NCBI GenBank assembly: GCA_903813345.2
Contig: CAIIXF020000008.1
Location: forward strand, 4,163,341-4,227,340
Length of the DNA: 64,000 bases
Source of the DNA: Owenia fusiformis
Lineage: Eukaryota > Annelida > Polychaeta > Sabellida > Oweniidae
Direction of reading: 5' to 3'
In this document: positions 13,235-25,867 of the stretch, one piece after another
Numbering within the stretch: position 1 is the first letter of the stretch
How the letters are laid out: every line of letters begins with the position of its first letter
The notes under the pieces: model-generated
What the model saw: the letters and a program-made list of their open reading frames with translations, nothing else
What the model was told of the DNA's origin: nothing
Databases searched by the model: none
Program-made: the position numbers and the translations under genes

Positions 13235-13244
13235 TATATAAAAG
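13235..13244 (+). promoter_or_regulatory. TATA box of the P450 gene
   Basis: TATATAAAAG lies 52 bp upstream of the initiator ATG at 13,296. Transcription would be expected to start about 25-35 bp downstream, near 13,265-13,275, giving a very short 5' UTR. The match to consensus and the spacing support it; no start-site data are available. Confidence 0.65.
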
Positions 13245-13295
13245 TAAGGAAATTACAATTGAGCCATTGCATTGTCACATTCATGAACTATCAAC

Positions 13296-16200
13296 ATGAT
13301 CGGAAGACTGAGTTTGTTTCTCCTAGCAGCACCGTTGGTTACCTTGACAACATTTCTGATGATCTATACTTTCTACATTTTCTACAGGAGGCGAAAGTTT
13401 GCTCATATACCGGCACCAAAGCTCGATAAGTAAGTTGTTTATTAATTTAGAAGTTGGTTTGTATAATTCAGTTCATATTTGACTTTGTTTACTCTATTGG
13501 TTTGGTTATTTGGTTGTTTGACTTTTTAAACTAATAAGTTGAAATCACTCTCGGATAATAATAATGTAAACAGGAAGTCTAATGATGAACAAAGAACAAG
13601 TCTATCATATTCATCTAAAACAAAATTCTTTAAAACTTGATAGTTATTTTGTTTTGTTTATAATTATACCATTTAGGCTATTATATATTTTTGCCTGTTT
13701 AACAAGTAATATCTTGTTTTATTGCATTCACTTTGTTTGGATCGATTTAATTTGTATTTTGTGTACGTCAAGTAAAACGAAGTTAAATGAATTAAAAACT
13801 TTTAAAGTGATTTTGCCTCTTGAAGCCATGTTATTGTCGACCAGAGTTTGGTAATAGTTTTACTATCATAACTAAATATGTGGCAAAGATCTAATACATT
13901 TGGACATTTCTGCATCTTACATCATTAGAATTTTCAATTTCTTTATCAACAATTAAAATTAGGATCGTAAGAAAAGTATTGGCATGATCTTTGAAAATAT
14001 TGCGAGAAGAGGGAACTTAGTATAACTTCGAAATTTCGTTGAAATCTATTCTTTGAGATTGAAGGAGAACGCATATTTAATACCAGGAAAGGTTTAAAGC
14101 ACATTGCCTTGTACTATATTATCCAAACTCTTTAAAACATGATATTTGAAACAATGCATACATCGTACAGCGTACATTCTCACTTACTTTGTATTGAAAA
14201 GATAAAGACAGGTTGAATAATAAGAAACAAAAAATAACTCGGAAGAGCAAAAAAGTGGTTAAAATGTCCGACAAATATTTTAATGATTAAATAATGTTTG
14301 CAGGGACCTTTTAAGGCCTAAATATCTTCTGTAATGACATCTATGAATTCTGTGTAGTTTACATTATTCCAAGTGAAAATTAGGAATTTAAGTAACTTTT
14401 GTCAATTGTCTCCACATATTGAATAGTATTCTGGCCCGACCAAGATCACAATGGCCATCTATTCCATACTCCATAATTTCTTTTTCAGTTGTATACTTGG
14501 TCACCTTCCCTCTTTGGTAAGAGTTTGCAAGGAAAACCAATTTGAGAGATATCCTTTAATTAGAAAATGGTAAGTATCTAAATGTACATTTATGGACATT
14601 TTTCATTCTACGCCTGGTAGCGGGTAGCATGCTTCATAATATATCAATTGATGTGTGTTCATATTTCTTTTGTTCCGTTCTTATAAACAAGAATAACATA
14701 TAGCATATACAGGGTGCCCAAAAAGGGCATAAAGCGTCTTTATAATTATTATTTAAAGCCTGCGTAAAGAGACTTTTTTGGACACCCTGTATATTATAGC
14801 ATTAATATAACTTTTTACAATATTGCAATATACACTAATACAATGTCTGTCTAAAGATACTTTATGGACACCTTGTATATTATAGCATTAATAGGACATT
14901 TTACAATACAAAGTCTGTCTAATGATACTTTATGGACACACTGTAGCATTAATCGGACTTGCCAAGACATTCATGTTCCCTTCTACTATACCAACAGTAA
15001 CATTATTCTGTAGTTTATCTTACCCACTTTCCCCTACCCCTCCTTCGTGAGAGATCACACCCCAGTTCCTTTATACTATAGTGGGTATGGGTATCAGTTC
15101 AAAATATCAGTATCAGTATCAAAATATAGAGAAATATGCCAAACCTTCAGTCATATTGTCACATCATGATCATAGACCTAGACTGTCAACATGAAATATG
15201 AAGACATGTCACTCTATGCTTTAGGTGCAAAGAACATGGTCCGGTGATTGTGTTATGGGTCCTGCACAGGGAGATTGTGTGCATCATACATCCAAGTGCT
15301 GTCAAGGTACGACTAAAGTAGAACGTATATCAGAACACCTCTCTTTTAAGAACATCCCTAAACGTAAACACTTTTCTTGGTAAGGCTAAGGTAAAGCGTG
15401 TATATCAGAACACCCCTCTATTTAGAACATCTCTAAATGTAAACATTTTCTTGGTCCCAATTTCGTTACCTCCAATTGAGTCCCATATTACGAAATCTTG
15501 ATATGTGAACACCAAGTTTAATCCAAGCGTTTTTGGCTGGTCAAGGTGGAGTTCCAGATTGGACAGGTTATCTTGTTGTATTTCTAAGTTCCCCGAGCCA
15601 TCGTGCCTTATGTTTTTGTGTAGTAATTAACTTTTGGATTAATTTGATCAAATCATTTTTTGAAAATTTAAAGGTGATATGATTTTCTTACATCGATCAT
15701 ACTTTAGAAAATGTAATTTAAAACATTTGACATGTTTTTGATGCTTGTCTTTCAGGAACTTTTGCTAAAGCATCCAAAATGCCCCCAAACATATGGGACT
15801 TTAGTCTCAGCATTTGGAACAAGGTAACACACATACTACATACATTTAAACATCAAAATTAATTTATAATTAAAAAATATCTTACGGTTATTTATTAGAA
15901 ACCCTGGGCACTGTTTTGTATTTTTACTTATTTTCTATGTCTAACATAAGTTTAACAGTTTTGATAATTGTTAAGAATTTCTTTTCTAACTTCGTTATAA
16001 CACGCTGATCTATTTTATTTATATATTTAATTCAAATATGCATACTTGTTATTTTAGGATATTTGGAAACAGCCTTGTGACAAATGTGAACCACACAGAC
16101 TGGAAAGTTATGAGAAAATCCATCAATCCAGCATTTTCCACAAGGTTAGCATTACTAAGGAGACTTGTCATATATTGAATTCAAAAGTTCTTGAATTCTA

Positions 16201-19200
16201 CAACTATTTTTATTTAATTTATGCTGTCTCAATGTGATTGCATTCCGTCTCAATTTGATTGCATTCTGTCTCAGTGTGATTACAGTATGTCTCAATGTGA
16301 TTGCATGATGCCTCAATGTGATTGCATTATGTCTCAATGTGATTGCATTATGTCTCAATGTGATTGTGTTATGTCTCAATTTGATTGCTTTATGTCTCAA
16401 TTTGATTGCATTCTGTCTCAGTGTGATTACATTATGTCTCAATGTGATTGCATGATGCATCAATGTGATCGCATTATGTCTCAATGTGATTGCATGATGC
16501 ATCAATGTGATTGCATTATGTCTCAATGTGATTGCATGATGTCTAAGTGTGATTGCGTTATGTCTCAATATGATTGCATGATGCCTCAATGTGATTGCGT
16601 CATGTCTCAATGTGATTGCATTATGTCTCAATTTGATTGCATTATGTCTCAATGTGATTGCATTATGTCTCAATGTGATTGCATTATGTCTCAATGTGAT
16701 TGCATTTTGTCTAATGTGATTACATTATGTCTCAATGTGATTGCATTTTGTCTCAGTGTGATTGTGTTATGTCTCAATGTGATTGTATTATGTCTTAGGT
16801 CCCTCAAGTCCATGATGGAGGTACTCAACAAACAGGCAGATGATTTCACATCCGAGCTAAGCAAACTAGCAGATGGGAAAACACAAGTATGCATGCTGGA
16901 CCATTTTGGAGCTGTAACCCTTGATGTCATTGGAAAGGTAAGAGGCACTTAGTTTGAGGTACTTGTCATATAATTCTTGTTTTGTATGTTATTGACCAGA
17001 GACTGATTTCGGAATTTATGAGGAAGGCCAAATCGGGGTCAAGGTTATGGCATTATTTGCAAAATTGATTTCTTGTATTGTTACAGGAATATTTATTGTT
17101 CAAGGCTTTCATATACGTCAAGAAATTGATGTACAGCAGGGAATTGCATCAAATTGAATAAATAAATAAATATTTCCACTATGGAAATCATATTATATAA
17201 ATACAGTCTTAACATTATAGAAACATACACGGAAGGTCATTATTGATTTCATACTGCTGTTTACAGATATCTATAGATATAGTCGATTCAAGGTCTCATT
17301 TTAAATAATTTACATAAACATCAATTGTATAATAGTTATAATTAACACAATTCAATATTGTATACTAGGGTGTTCCAAAAATTATACCCAAATGAGATAG
17401 ACACAATCTTTTCCTTAAACATTAAATTAAATGGGTGATGATAAAACAAGCAAAAACAAGCTTTTTTCTAGAAACTAAAAAGAGTTACCTGATGAAAATT
17501 TTAAATATTTATGATAATTAAATTCTCTGTCAGATAACCAAACTTCAAGAATAATTCTTCACCACTTATAGTTATTCTATTTTTCTCGGTATGATGTTGA
17601 AATATGAGTGGTGGAACCAAAATAACCCTTTCTCTGAAACTAAATAAATTCTTTTAGAAGTTTATAATAGTTTAATTGGCTGTCAGAGAGTCTTCATCAC
17701 TCTCAGACTAATTCTGTGTTTTTCTCAATACAGTTTTATGGGGACACCCTTTATGATATATAAACAAAATTTCAGTTAACTATTACACAGTATAAATCCA
17801 AATTATATAACTTATATCAATTAAATAAACTTCATAATATTCAAACATTCCAGGTTGCCTTTAATATGGACATCAATGCGTCATATGGAGAAGCAACTGT
17901 ATTCCAAGATTGTGTATCCACAATCATTGATGCTGTTGTTATGGTATACAGAAAACCCCTAGGAAATGTAAGTCAAGATTCTTACAATTATTTTGACGTG
18001 CATTGATAAATGTTGTTTAAGGTGGTTCAACTTATTATTTATCCCTAAAATACCATTATTTTAAATCATCAGCTGCAACATCAATTGACTTCTTACAAAT
18101 CGTTTATTCTCTAAATTTGAAAATAATTGCTTAGCTGTCATTTTTCAAACTCTTATATTCATAAAGACAAAGGTAAAAGTCTATTGATTTGTTTGTTATT
18201 ATATTCTAACAGACAAATGTGCCAACTTTATGACTACATTATTATTATAAAAAACGGAATATAATGTCTTTTTAAGTGGGACCCAAGGTTAAAAACCTTT
18301 AGACAAACACTAAACAAGTCAATTGAAAAATTACGAGAAACAGCCAAACAGTTGTTTAGGAAAAGACAAGAAGAGATTGCAGATGGAAAAGATGTACCAG
18401 TTGATGTCATAACATTACTTTTACAAGCTCAAGGTGAGCAATGTTAATTGGTTTATAATGTACCTATGCTACCTGAGAAAAAGAATAACCTGTAAATGGT
18501 ACTTGTAATACTAATGCAAGAGACAACTCATTCTCAAATTTTACAAATCATGTACAAAACATTCACCATTCAAACTTTCTCAATGTTTGTCTCTACCTAA
18601 AATAAACTGAAAAAATCAATTGTTGAATTAAAAATGAGTTAAATTCTCTTCTGTGAAAGAGGAATCTCAGTTTTAGTTATTCATAATAATTCTTTTTTTC
18701 ATATAGTTTATTTAACATACCTTTGAATTGAAAAAGATATATACTGTAATGATAAACACATGTACAGTATGTCAAAGTCTAGAAATTTTATTTTTAGAGA
18801 GGCATGGGTGGTTTACAGAAGAGAGATTACTTGATGAATTTGTGACTATCTTTATTGCTGGTAAGTGCAAAACAACAATATTTTGAGGTAAATCATAGAA
18901 CATATATTTTGTTATCTACAAGTAATTAGCTGCTTACAATTAGATGATTCATTGTTAAACTGAGAAAAACAAAACAATTACTGCTGTTGTAGTTGATGTA
19001 TATGTATGTGAAATGTTAGCATGTAATTAGCTTTTACTTACAATCCTGATTTTCTGAAAATTTGAGATACCTGATAAAATATAGGAATTTTTGAAGAGAT
19101 ATATCCAAATTCATTAGAATTATAAAGAAGATGAAGATGTTTTTAGCAACACTTTTTAACCCTAGAAAACTGTAGTATTTTATGTAAACATTTTTAGTGC

Positions 19201-22200
19201 TTATAAAATATATATGTAGATTACAAATACTGACGCACCTAATAATAGTGTGCCGCTGTTAAAAAAGCGTATGTCAAAATAAATAAATAAATAAAAATAA
19301 AAGGCAATCAATGAGATAAAGTTAGCACTATTATAACCATGTCTATGTCTATCTATGTCTATAAATGAACTCACAATATTTTCACTTGGCACCTTTTGAG
19401 GTGGATCCCGGCTATGGCATTAATGGTTGAGAAATAGGGATCGAAACCAGCCATAGTTTTCTCCTGATGACCATTGTGAATTATTGTGTTTTATGGATTA
19501 TGGCGACGGCTTTTGTGAATGGATGTTGACCCTTTGAAATGCCTATGGACTTGGAGACTGGATTTTATCTATCCCACATCATTTGAGACTGAATCCTCTA
19601 TCTTGTATGAGTACTTATATCTACAACAATTTTTGAGGTTATGAGTATTGGCTATCAATTGGCTATCAATTTCTATTTTTTCTTCAACATGTATTGTAAT
19701 GACTTCAGTATGAATGAAATGTCCCTTGGTCTTCTGGTCTTGGATTGTGATATTGATTCTTGAATGGTGGGGGGAAAGAGGGTATTAGACATTGTTTCTT
19801 TTCACGTTGGATCATGGTTTTGGGCTATATGGGGTTTGTTTTTCTTGACTGGTATGCACTTAGAGTTTGCTTTTTCTTGCTAAGTTCCATTACAACTTTT
19901 GATCCTTTCCCTTTGGCACTAGTGCTTATATATCTATATAATTTAAAACATTAACATTTAAAAATAGATCAATGGTTTACAACTTATTTAAAATTGAAAG
20001 GAAACCCTCTTTACCAATGACAAGCACTGGCGAGAGTTAAACAAATTGTAACATCTTGGCAACTTTTGGAAACTTATTCTCATCTTGTCTTTAATCTTTG
20101 TTGTCTTTTAAAATAACATACAGTAATTCTATATATACATTTCCACATATTGCATATTATTTTCGTTTTTAACTCTTAAGGTCAGGAAACAACAGCGACA
20201 GCTCTGACTGCATTGCTGGTGGAACTAGGGAGAAACCCCCACGCTTTACAAAGGTAATTAGTAATATCCTAATGAAGGAGAAAATCATTCATACAATTAC
20301 AGTACGATTAATGAAGGAAATTTTTATTAAAGCTAAGAAATATTGTAATGTATTGATGTGCGGGGGTAGACCATGGGTTAAATACTGTAGAGATAAAACT
20401 TAATTATAACTCAAAACAAACTATTAATTACATCCAAGGTAAATCCAATATCATTTTCTGGTCATTATAGCTTCTAAATAAACATCGATTCAAAGAACTG
20501 TAACACGTGTAGGTGGTGTATTGATAGTTTATGTTTTGAACCATATCAATTACCAGTACTTAAAGCAATTATCTATTTTTGATATAATATAATAAAGCGT
20601 TAAGAAAACCCACACCCACTTTGTCATGTCTGTTCCAAATAGATAAGGTCTGGTAAACCATAATGATGATAAAGCAATTGCCATTTGTCATAAACAATTC
20701 CAAGCTTCTGGATTATAATATTTTATATGTCACTACTTATTTAGGTATTTTTTATCATGTCTCTGGAAAAGTATTCATCCTTCTACAAAATCAAAAGTAT
20801 TCCTATATGATCTGTGAATAAATCTAAACAAAATTGAATTTAAAAATTTCCAGCTGAAATTATTATTCTAATCAATCCTGATTTTGAATTCATCCAGTTG
20901 TTTTCCAGATGACATTTTTCCAGAAATAAAGACACAACTTTTTAGAAATTACGCATGACATAGAATAATGAGAGCAAAGAGCACTGTAAATTACAATATG
21001 TTCTAGATTACAAGAGGAAGTTGACAGTATAATGGATAATGAAGATGACTATATAACATATGAACAATTATCAGAGTTTGATTATCTATGGATGTGCCTC
21101 AAAGAAACTATGAGAATATGGCCCCCTGCACCTGCCACCATGCGAAGCTTAAAACATGAAACTGTATTAGATGGTCATAAATTACCAGAAGGAACAAAAT
21201 GTTTGGTATGTATCATTGTTTTATTGAAATCATTCATCTAAAAGGATTGCTTTTCATTCATTTTGTCAAGTAATTTAAATTATTTTATTGTTTATACTCG
21301 GATATGTAAGATGTAACTTAACATTAATTTTACCTAAATAATAAAAATCTGGGAAAGTAAAACAACCTTTATGTATATGTTAAGTGATTTATAGATTTCA
21401 CCTCCAAATGGTATAACATGAATATTCCATTTGCATAATAAGTTAAATCAATTTTCAGATACCATTTTGGGTGCTACATATGAATGATGAGTATTTTCCA
21501 GAACCTTTTAAATTTAAACCAGAAAGATTTGAAAAGCAAAAAAGGTGAGTGGTCAGCTAGTGAAACATCATGTATTTAAGTCACACTTTTCCTAAATTGA
21601 GGTAATGGTGCAAACAAAATAATTTAGAATTATATACACATGTATACACATGTGGTTACACATTATACATATAGGTATATTCCAATAACACAAAATTACA
21701 ATTAAATCAATCAAAACCATTGGAACAACTTCTATAATATGTAAAACACCCATTTGAAACAAATATACAGGTCAATGGTGAATAGAATTTATATACAATG
21801 CAAGGAAATTGTATTTTAAAAAGTGAAGTATTTCAAATGATTCAGTTGGTTATATGATAAAGTTGCGTAATTTGTTTTTCAGTGTGCCATGGACGTATCT
21901 TCCTTTCTCTGGTGGACCCAGGAACTGTATTGGACAGATGCTATCACAGGTACAGCCATGAATAAGTCTTCTTTTATAACAAAGGTTCAGCCAGGCTGAA
22001 TTTTACAGAAACACTTTTATGCAGACATAGTGTTCAACTGTAACTGTGGTAATATAGGTTAAAGATAGTATTGCGCTGTTTTACTCAATTTTTGACTCAT
22101 ATGTTTAAGCTTGCCGCAAATTGCCTCGTCATTTCTGGAGCCTAACTACGGCCCTATGTGAAAAAGCATTAAACCAATCACAAATTATGTACTGAAATCA

Positions 22201-23839
22201 GATCAACACCTAATATATTATAAAAACTATGTTTAATTTATTTACATTACAGTAAAACCTGTCTAATCCGAACACCCATGGGACCAGCCAAAAGCGTTCA
22301 AATTGGCAGGTGTTCAAATTTCGAGGATTTTGTTGGTCGGGGGATTTTCATTGTACAGTGCACTATATTGAACACTTAATACTAAGTCAGAAAACAATAC
22401 ATGTTGTTGATGAGTTAATTCTACAATAGGCCTATAGCCTATATGCTATGTTTAATTTATATTTTGAACAATTTCATCATTTTAGTAAAAATAACTCTTA
22501 TATTTTGGCAAAAACTTTGTAATACACTGTAAAAATATATGATAGTCTCGTACGAAATCTTATGCTTATCAAATGGCTTATCCCATATTATGGTTACCGG
22601 TATATAGCACTGCTTTACTTTTGCTTTAAAAAGTCCTTCATTGTTGTTTGTTTCTTGGCACTTTTAGCATTAGCAATATTTGAGTAGATAAGTAAAAATT
22701 ATTTTTCATGAGTGTTCATTCGAGATGATGTATAATCCTTCAAAATATCAAGGCCAAGGGCATTCAGGATGTCAGATGTATGCGAATATTACGAAGTTGG
22801 ATTTTTTCTCCTTCTCGTGATATAATCGTGTCTGCAAATGGCGTCTGTGTTGTCTTTGTGATTATAAAACATTTACTGATTGAATCTTAGCTATCATAAC
22901 AGACCCATGGGATATAAAACAGTTAGAGCTGTTCATAATCCAAATCAAAAACATGCAGTTAATTTACAATAAGGATAAACCAATTATCTACCAGACTCTC
23001 ACCTTTCTCTTAATCCAAATCAAAAACATCCAGGTAATTTCCAATAATGATAAATCAATTATCTTCTTGATTCAAACCTTTCTCTTAATCCAAAAATAAA
23101 ACATTCAGTTCTTTTCTAATAGGATAAACCAATTAACTCCTGTATTCACTCCTTTCCAAAACATCCTGTTGTTTTCCACAAAATAGGGATGTCACTGAGA
23201 CTAAATAAGTTAATTAGGACAATTGGTTCTTTGATTGCATTTGTATATATGTAAAGATAAATAACAACTATAACATTGACTCAATATGTGGCTTTAATTG
23301 AAATGTCCAGACATTTGATTTCTGATAAAAATGTTCAGATTAGACAGGTCACTTTTTCAAATCTGGTTGTTCACTGTTCAAATTAGGAGGTGTTCAGATT
23401 TCAAGGTTTTTTTAACATGGGAGTCAATGGAAGGAAAAAATGGGACCGAAAAAAAGTGTTCGAATTGGAAGGTGTTCGGGTTAGCCAGGTGTTCAGATAT
23501 ACAGGTTTTACTGTATATTTTTAAAGTAAATTAAAATCATTATTAGAAATTATATTCAATCTAATTTATATTTTATTATTCCAGATTGAAGCCAAAGTCA
23601 TAATTGCCAAATTCTTTAAAAAATTTAATTTCGAACTTACACCAAATCAATCATTTGCTCCTACTGAGGTTGCCACCATAAGGCCAAAAGATGGGGGATT
23701 ATGTACATTGACATTGAGAAAAAATGATGACACGACTTTGAGCAATAAAGTTGTGGAGAGAGATATTGACTGTGAAGCAACAATATCAAAAAATATAACA
23801 AATCGGCTTATGAGGAAAAATTCACAACAAGGGCAGTGA
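13296..23839 (+). CDS. CYP46A1: Cytochrome P450, cholesterol 24-hydroxylase-like (CYP46 type), 14 exons
   Basis: Exons: 13296-13429, 14489-14569, 15225-15306, 15756-15823, 16058-16144, 16799-16937, 17854-17967, 18277-18433, 18798-18860, 20181-20253, 21007-21205, 21459-21544, 21883-21949, 23585-23839. Together they are 1,605 nt, in phase throughout, encoding 534 aa plus TGA. Residues ~6-30 form an N-terminal membrane anchor followed by basic YRRRK, as in microsomal P450s. The I-helix is FIAGQETTA (A308-G-x-E-T-T), the K-helix is KETMR (E366/R369), PERF is at 420-423, and the heme loop is FSGGPRNCIGQ with the axial ligand Cys443. By eye it is nearest CYP46A1, e.g. GHLPSL, the ADGKTQV segment and TLDVIGKVAF. 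That family uses NADPH-P450 reductase to 24-hydroxylate cholesterol in the ER. Substrate assignment here is inference; another CYP3/CYP4-clan member is the alternative. Exon count is close to the vertebrate gene's 15. The C-terminal ~30 residues are longer than usual and polar. Confidence 0.93.
14710..14945. mobile_element. CAGGGTG MITE plus two tandem copies of its right end
   Basis: A complete 80-bp inverted repeat runs from CAGGGTGCCCAAAAA (14710) to TTTTTTGGACACCCTG (14789), flanked by TA. It is followed by two further copies of the end, ACTTTATGGACACCTTGTA near 14860 and ACTTTATGGACACACTGTA near 14926, each preceded by ATTATAGCATTAAT. This indicates local tandem duplication of one terminus within P450 intron 2. 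Confidence 0.7.
15309..15460 (+). repeat. Two ~71-bp tandem copies in P450 intron 3
   Basis: TATATCAGAACACC appears at about 15,327 and again at 15,397. Each copy is followed by AGAACATC and AAACGTAAACA/AAATGTAAACA and then TTTTCTTGG. The wording resembles internal parts of the CAGTAAAACCTG MITEs, so this may be an eroded fragment. Confidence 0.45.
16221..16797 (+). repeat. 21-bp minisatellite in P450 intron 5
   Basis: About 27 units of TCTCAATGTGATTGCATTATG with point variants (TTTGATT, GATGCCTCAA, GATGCATCAA). The period is seven codons, so stop-free frames appear on both strands; these are by-products and not genes. The array runs straight into exon 6 at 16,799: the final unit reads TATGTCTTAG instead of TATGTCTCAA and supplies the acceptor AG. 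Confidence 0.95.
17367..17754. mobile_element. Inverted-repeat element in P450 intron 6
   Basis: The left end AGGGTGTTCCAAAAATTATA and the right end TATGGGGACACCCT oppose each other ~390 bp apart. Between them lie two related blocks containing CTGTCAGATAACC...TCTTCACCACT and CTGTCAGAGAGTC...TTCATCACTCT, suggesting an internal duplication. It is degenerate and noncoding. Confidence 0.5.
22250..23513. mobile_element. CAGTAAAACCTG MITE in P450 intron 13
   Basis: Begins CAGTAAAACCTGTCTAATCC and ends ATATACAGGTTTTACTG, flanked by TA on both sides, 1,264 bp long. The sub-terminal motif GGTGTTCAAATT/GGTGTTCAGATT recurs near both ends. The centre carries a 75-bp tandem repeat, annotated separately. 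No transposase reading frame survives. Confidence 0.8.
22937..23158 (+). repeat. Three ~75-bp tandem units inside the intron-13 MITE
   Basis: Units start AATCCAAATCAAAAACAT (22,938), AATCCAAATCAAAAACAT (23,014) and AATCCAAAAATAAAACAT (23,089). Each contains GGATAAACCAATTA or TGATAAATCAATTA and ends in CTTTCTCTT or similar. Confidence 0.75.
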
Positions 23840-23909
23840 GAATTATATTAAGAATTTACACATACACATGTCGTTAGCATTTTTAAAAATATCAATGGGT
23901 AAGCATACT

Positions 23910-25640
23910 TTTGGACGATAAATTAATTGAATTTACATTTGGATGATAATTTACTTGAACGTATATGTAGGTCGCTGACAATTCAAGAATTCTAAATTTG
24001 GATGATAAATTACTTGAACGTATATGTAGGTCGCTGACTATTCAAGAATTCGATATTTGGATGATAATTTACTTGAATGTACATGTAGGTCACTAATGAT
24101 TCAACGATTCCTAATTTGGATAATTCTGCATTATTTATATAATGTGAAGTCACTGGCAATTCAACAACAAGGATGAAAGTAACATTATGTGCATTTATTC
24201 TATATCTTGATGATAGATTAAACTATGTATTTGACAATTCCTATATTTGGATGATATATTGTAGTTTGCATTCTGTACTTGTATTCAATGATTCTATATA
24301 GTATGATAGTTTACACCATGTACACATGTAGGTTAACAAAAATTCAAGAATTCTATATTTGGATGATTTTACTTGTATGCACATGTAGGTCCCTGACAAC
24401 TCAACAATTCTATATTTGGATGATAGTTTACATTATCACTGGTGATCCGCTCGATTACGTTGGTTACCGAAATGGTTCACTTCGGTAACAAAATGTAGAA
24501 ACTTCGAAGGTACACCTTTTCTTTTTTTCCTTATTTTACACATTGTAGGCAGAATTCCCAGGACATTTTTATCATAACCATGTACCAGTATCATATGTTT
24601 AAGAAAATGTACATGTTTGCGATCAGAAGACAACAGAGTTGTCGATTGGGTCACTGACAATTCTATATTTGGATGAGTTTACTTATATGTACATGTGGGT
24701 CACTGACAATTCTATATTTGGATGAGTTTACTTATATGTACATGTGGGTCACTGAAAAATTCTATATTTGGATGGGTTTACTTATATGTACATGTGGGTC
24801 ACTGACAATTCTATATTTGGATGAGTTTACTTATATGTACATGTGGGTTACTGACAACTCCATATTTGGATGATAGTTTATATTATGTATTTTTATTCAA
24901 TGATTATGTCTTGATGACAGTTTAAACAATGTACATATCAGTTACTGACAACTCGACAATTCTATTTTTTGTGGATGATAGTTTACTTGTATGTACATTA
25001 AGGTCATTGACAATTCAAGAATTATAGGTCAACACTCCATTAGATTTTCAAGTGCCCAGCTTTGGAATAATCTGCCAGCTTTTTTGAAAACATCAACTTC
25101 CAATTATTTTAAAAAGAATTTCAAAATTAATATGATATCAAACTATGAATGAACTAAATTATTAACAAACATATATGTACATTTTATCAATCATAACAGA
25201 TTTTATTCTCTTTTGACTGATTAAAGAATTTATGTTATGACTCAGATTACTAATTAAAAATTTTCACACTGATACATTTATTAAAAGTGTCTAGTGTTAT
25301 CAATATATATAATTTTTAATTTAGAAAATAAATATTTTTAAATAAAAAAATAATGAAATAATATATTTGGATCATAACTTATTTGAACATACATGTAGGT
25401 CACTGACAATTCAAGAATTAAATATTTGGATGATAGTTTACTTGTATGTACATAAAGGTCACTGACAATTCTATATTGAATGCAGGTCAATCATAATTCA
25501 AATATTTCTGTTAATTTGATGATAGTTCACATTATATACATATATATATATATACATTATATTATGTACATGTGTACATGAAGGTCACTAAACTATTTCT
25601 ATACTTGGATAATAGTAAACTTTTTCTATATTTGGATGGT
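23910..25640 (+). repeat. Degenerate ~50-bp tandem-repeat field 3' of the P450 gene
   Basis: The recurring unit is roughly GGTCACTGACAATTCAAGAATT, TATATTTGGATGATAGTTTA, then CTTGTATGTACATGTA. Copies start ~70 bp after the P450 stop codon and decay towards 25,640. The most regular block is 24,650-24,870, with four near-identical units (TATTTGGATGAGTTTACTTA). Unrelated insertions interrupt it at about 24,440-24,650 and 25,027-25,365. Reading frames in the regular block are artefacts of the period. Confidence 0.85.
25027..25365 (+). mobile_element. 5'-truncated LINE 3' end (C-terminal tail of ORF2)
   Basis: An open stretch at 25,030-25,152 translates to a tail containing IRFSSAQLWNNLPAFLKTS and then SNYFKKNFK before TGA. 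This is the familiar C-terminal signature of jockey/CR1-type reverse-transcriptase polyproteins (FSSAxLWNxLP...S...FKKxLK). About 210 bp of AT-rich 3' UTR follows, ending in A-rich sequence near 25,345-25,365, after which the local repeat resumes (ATATTTGGAT). It is a dead-on-arrival insertion; no RT domain is present. Confidence 0.75.
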
Positions 25641-25867
25641 AGCCTAATGTAGATGGCACCATGTAGATAACTGATATTTCAAAATTAAGTTGATTCCCTA
25701 TTGACATACTTCCTTCTGATTGTGCACTAACTGGCATCTACTACATACTTGTACTACTTTATCATATGACATGCTATATATAAAAGTTGTATTGCTAATG
25801 ACAAGACAACATAACAGTACACCATTACACTTATAATCAAAACTACAGAATATGCAAATTATATATA

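Noticed and set aside
16221-16952. Long open frames on both strands over the 21-bp array (243 and 179 codons)
   Set aside because: The period is seven codons, so any stop-free unit gives a long frame on either strand. The peptides are purely periodic (SQCDCIM, RHNAITL), and the plus frame merely runs into P450 exon 6. Reading on from exon 5 hits a stop before the array.
23331-23534. 67-codon plus-strand ORF in P450 intron 13
   Set aside because: It lies at the end of the CAGTAAAACCTG MITE and is made of its repeated sub-terminal words.
24673-24873. ORF with repeated YMWVT and DEFTYM motifs
   Set aside because: Period artefact of the regular block of the ~50-bp repeat downstream of the P450 gene.
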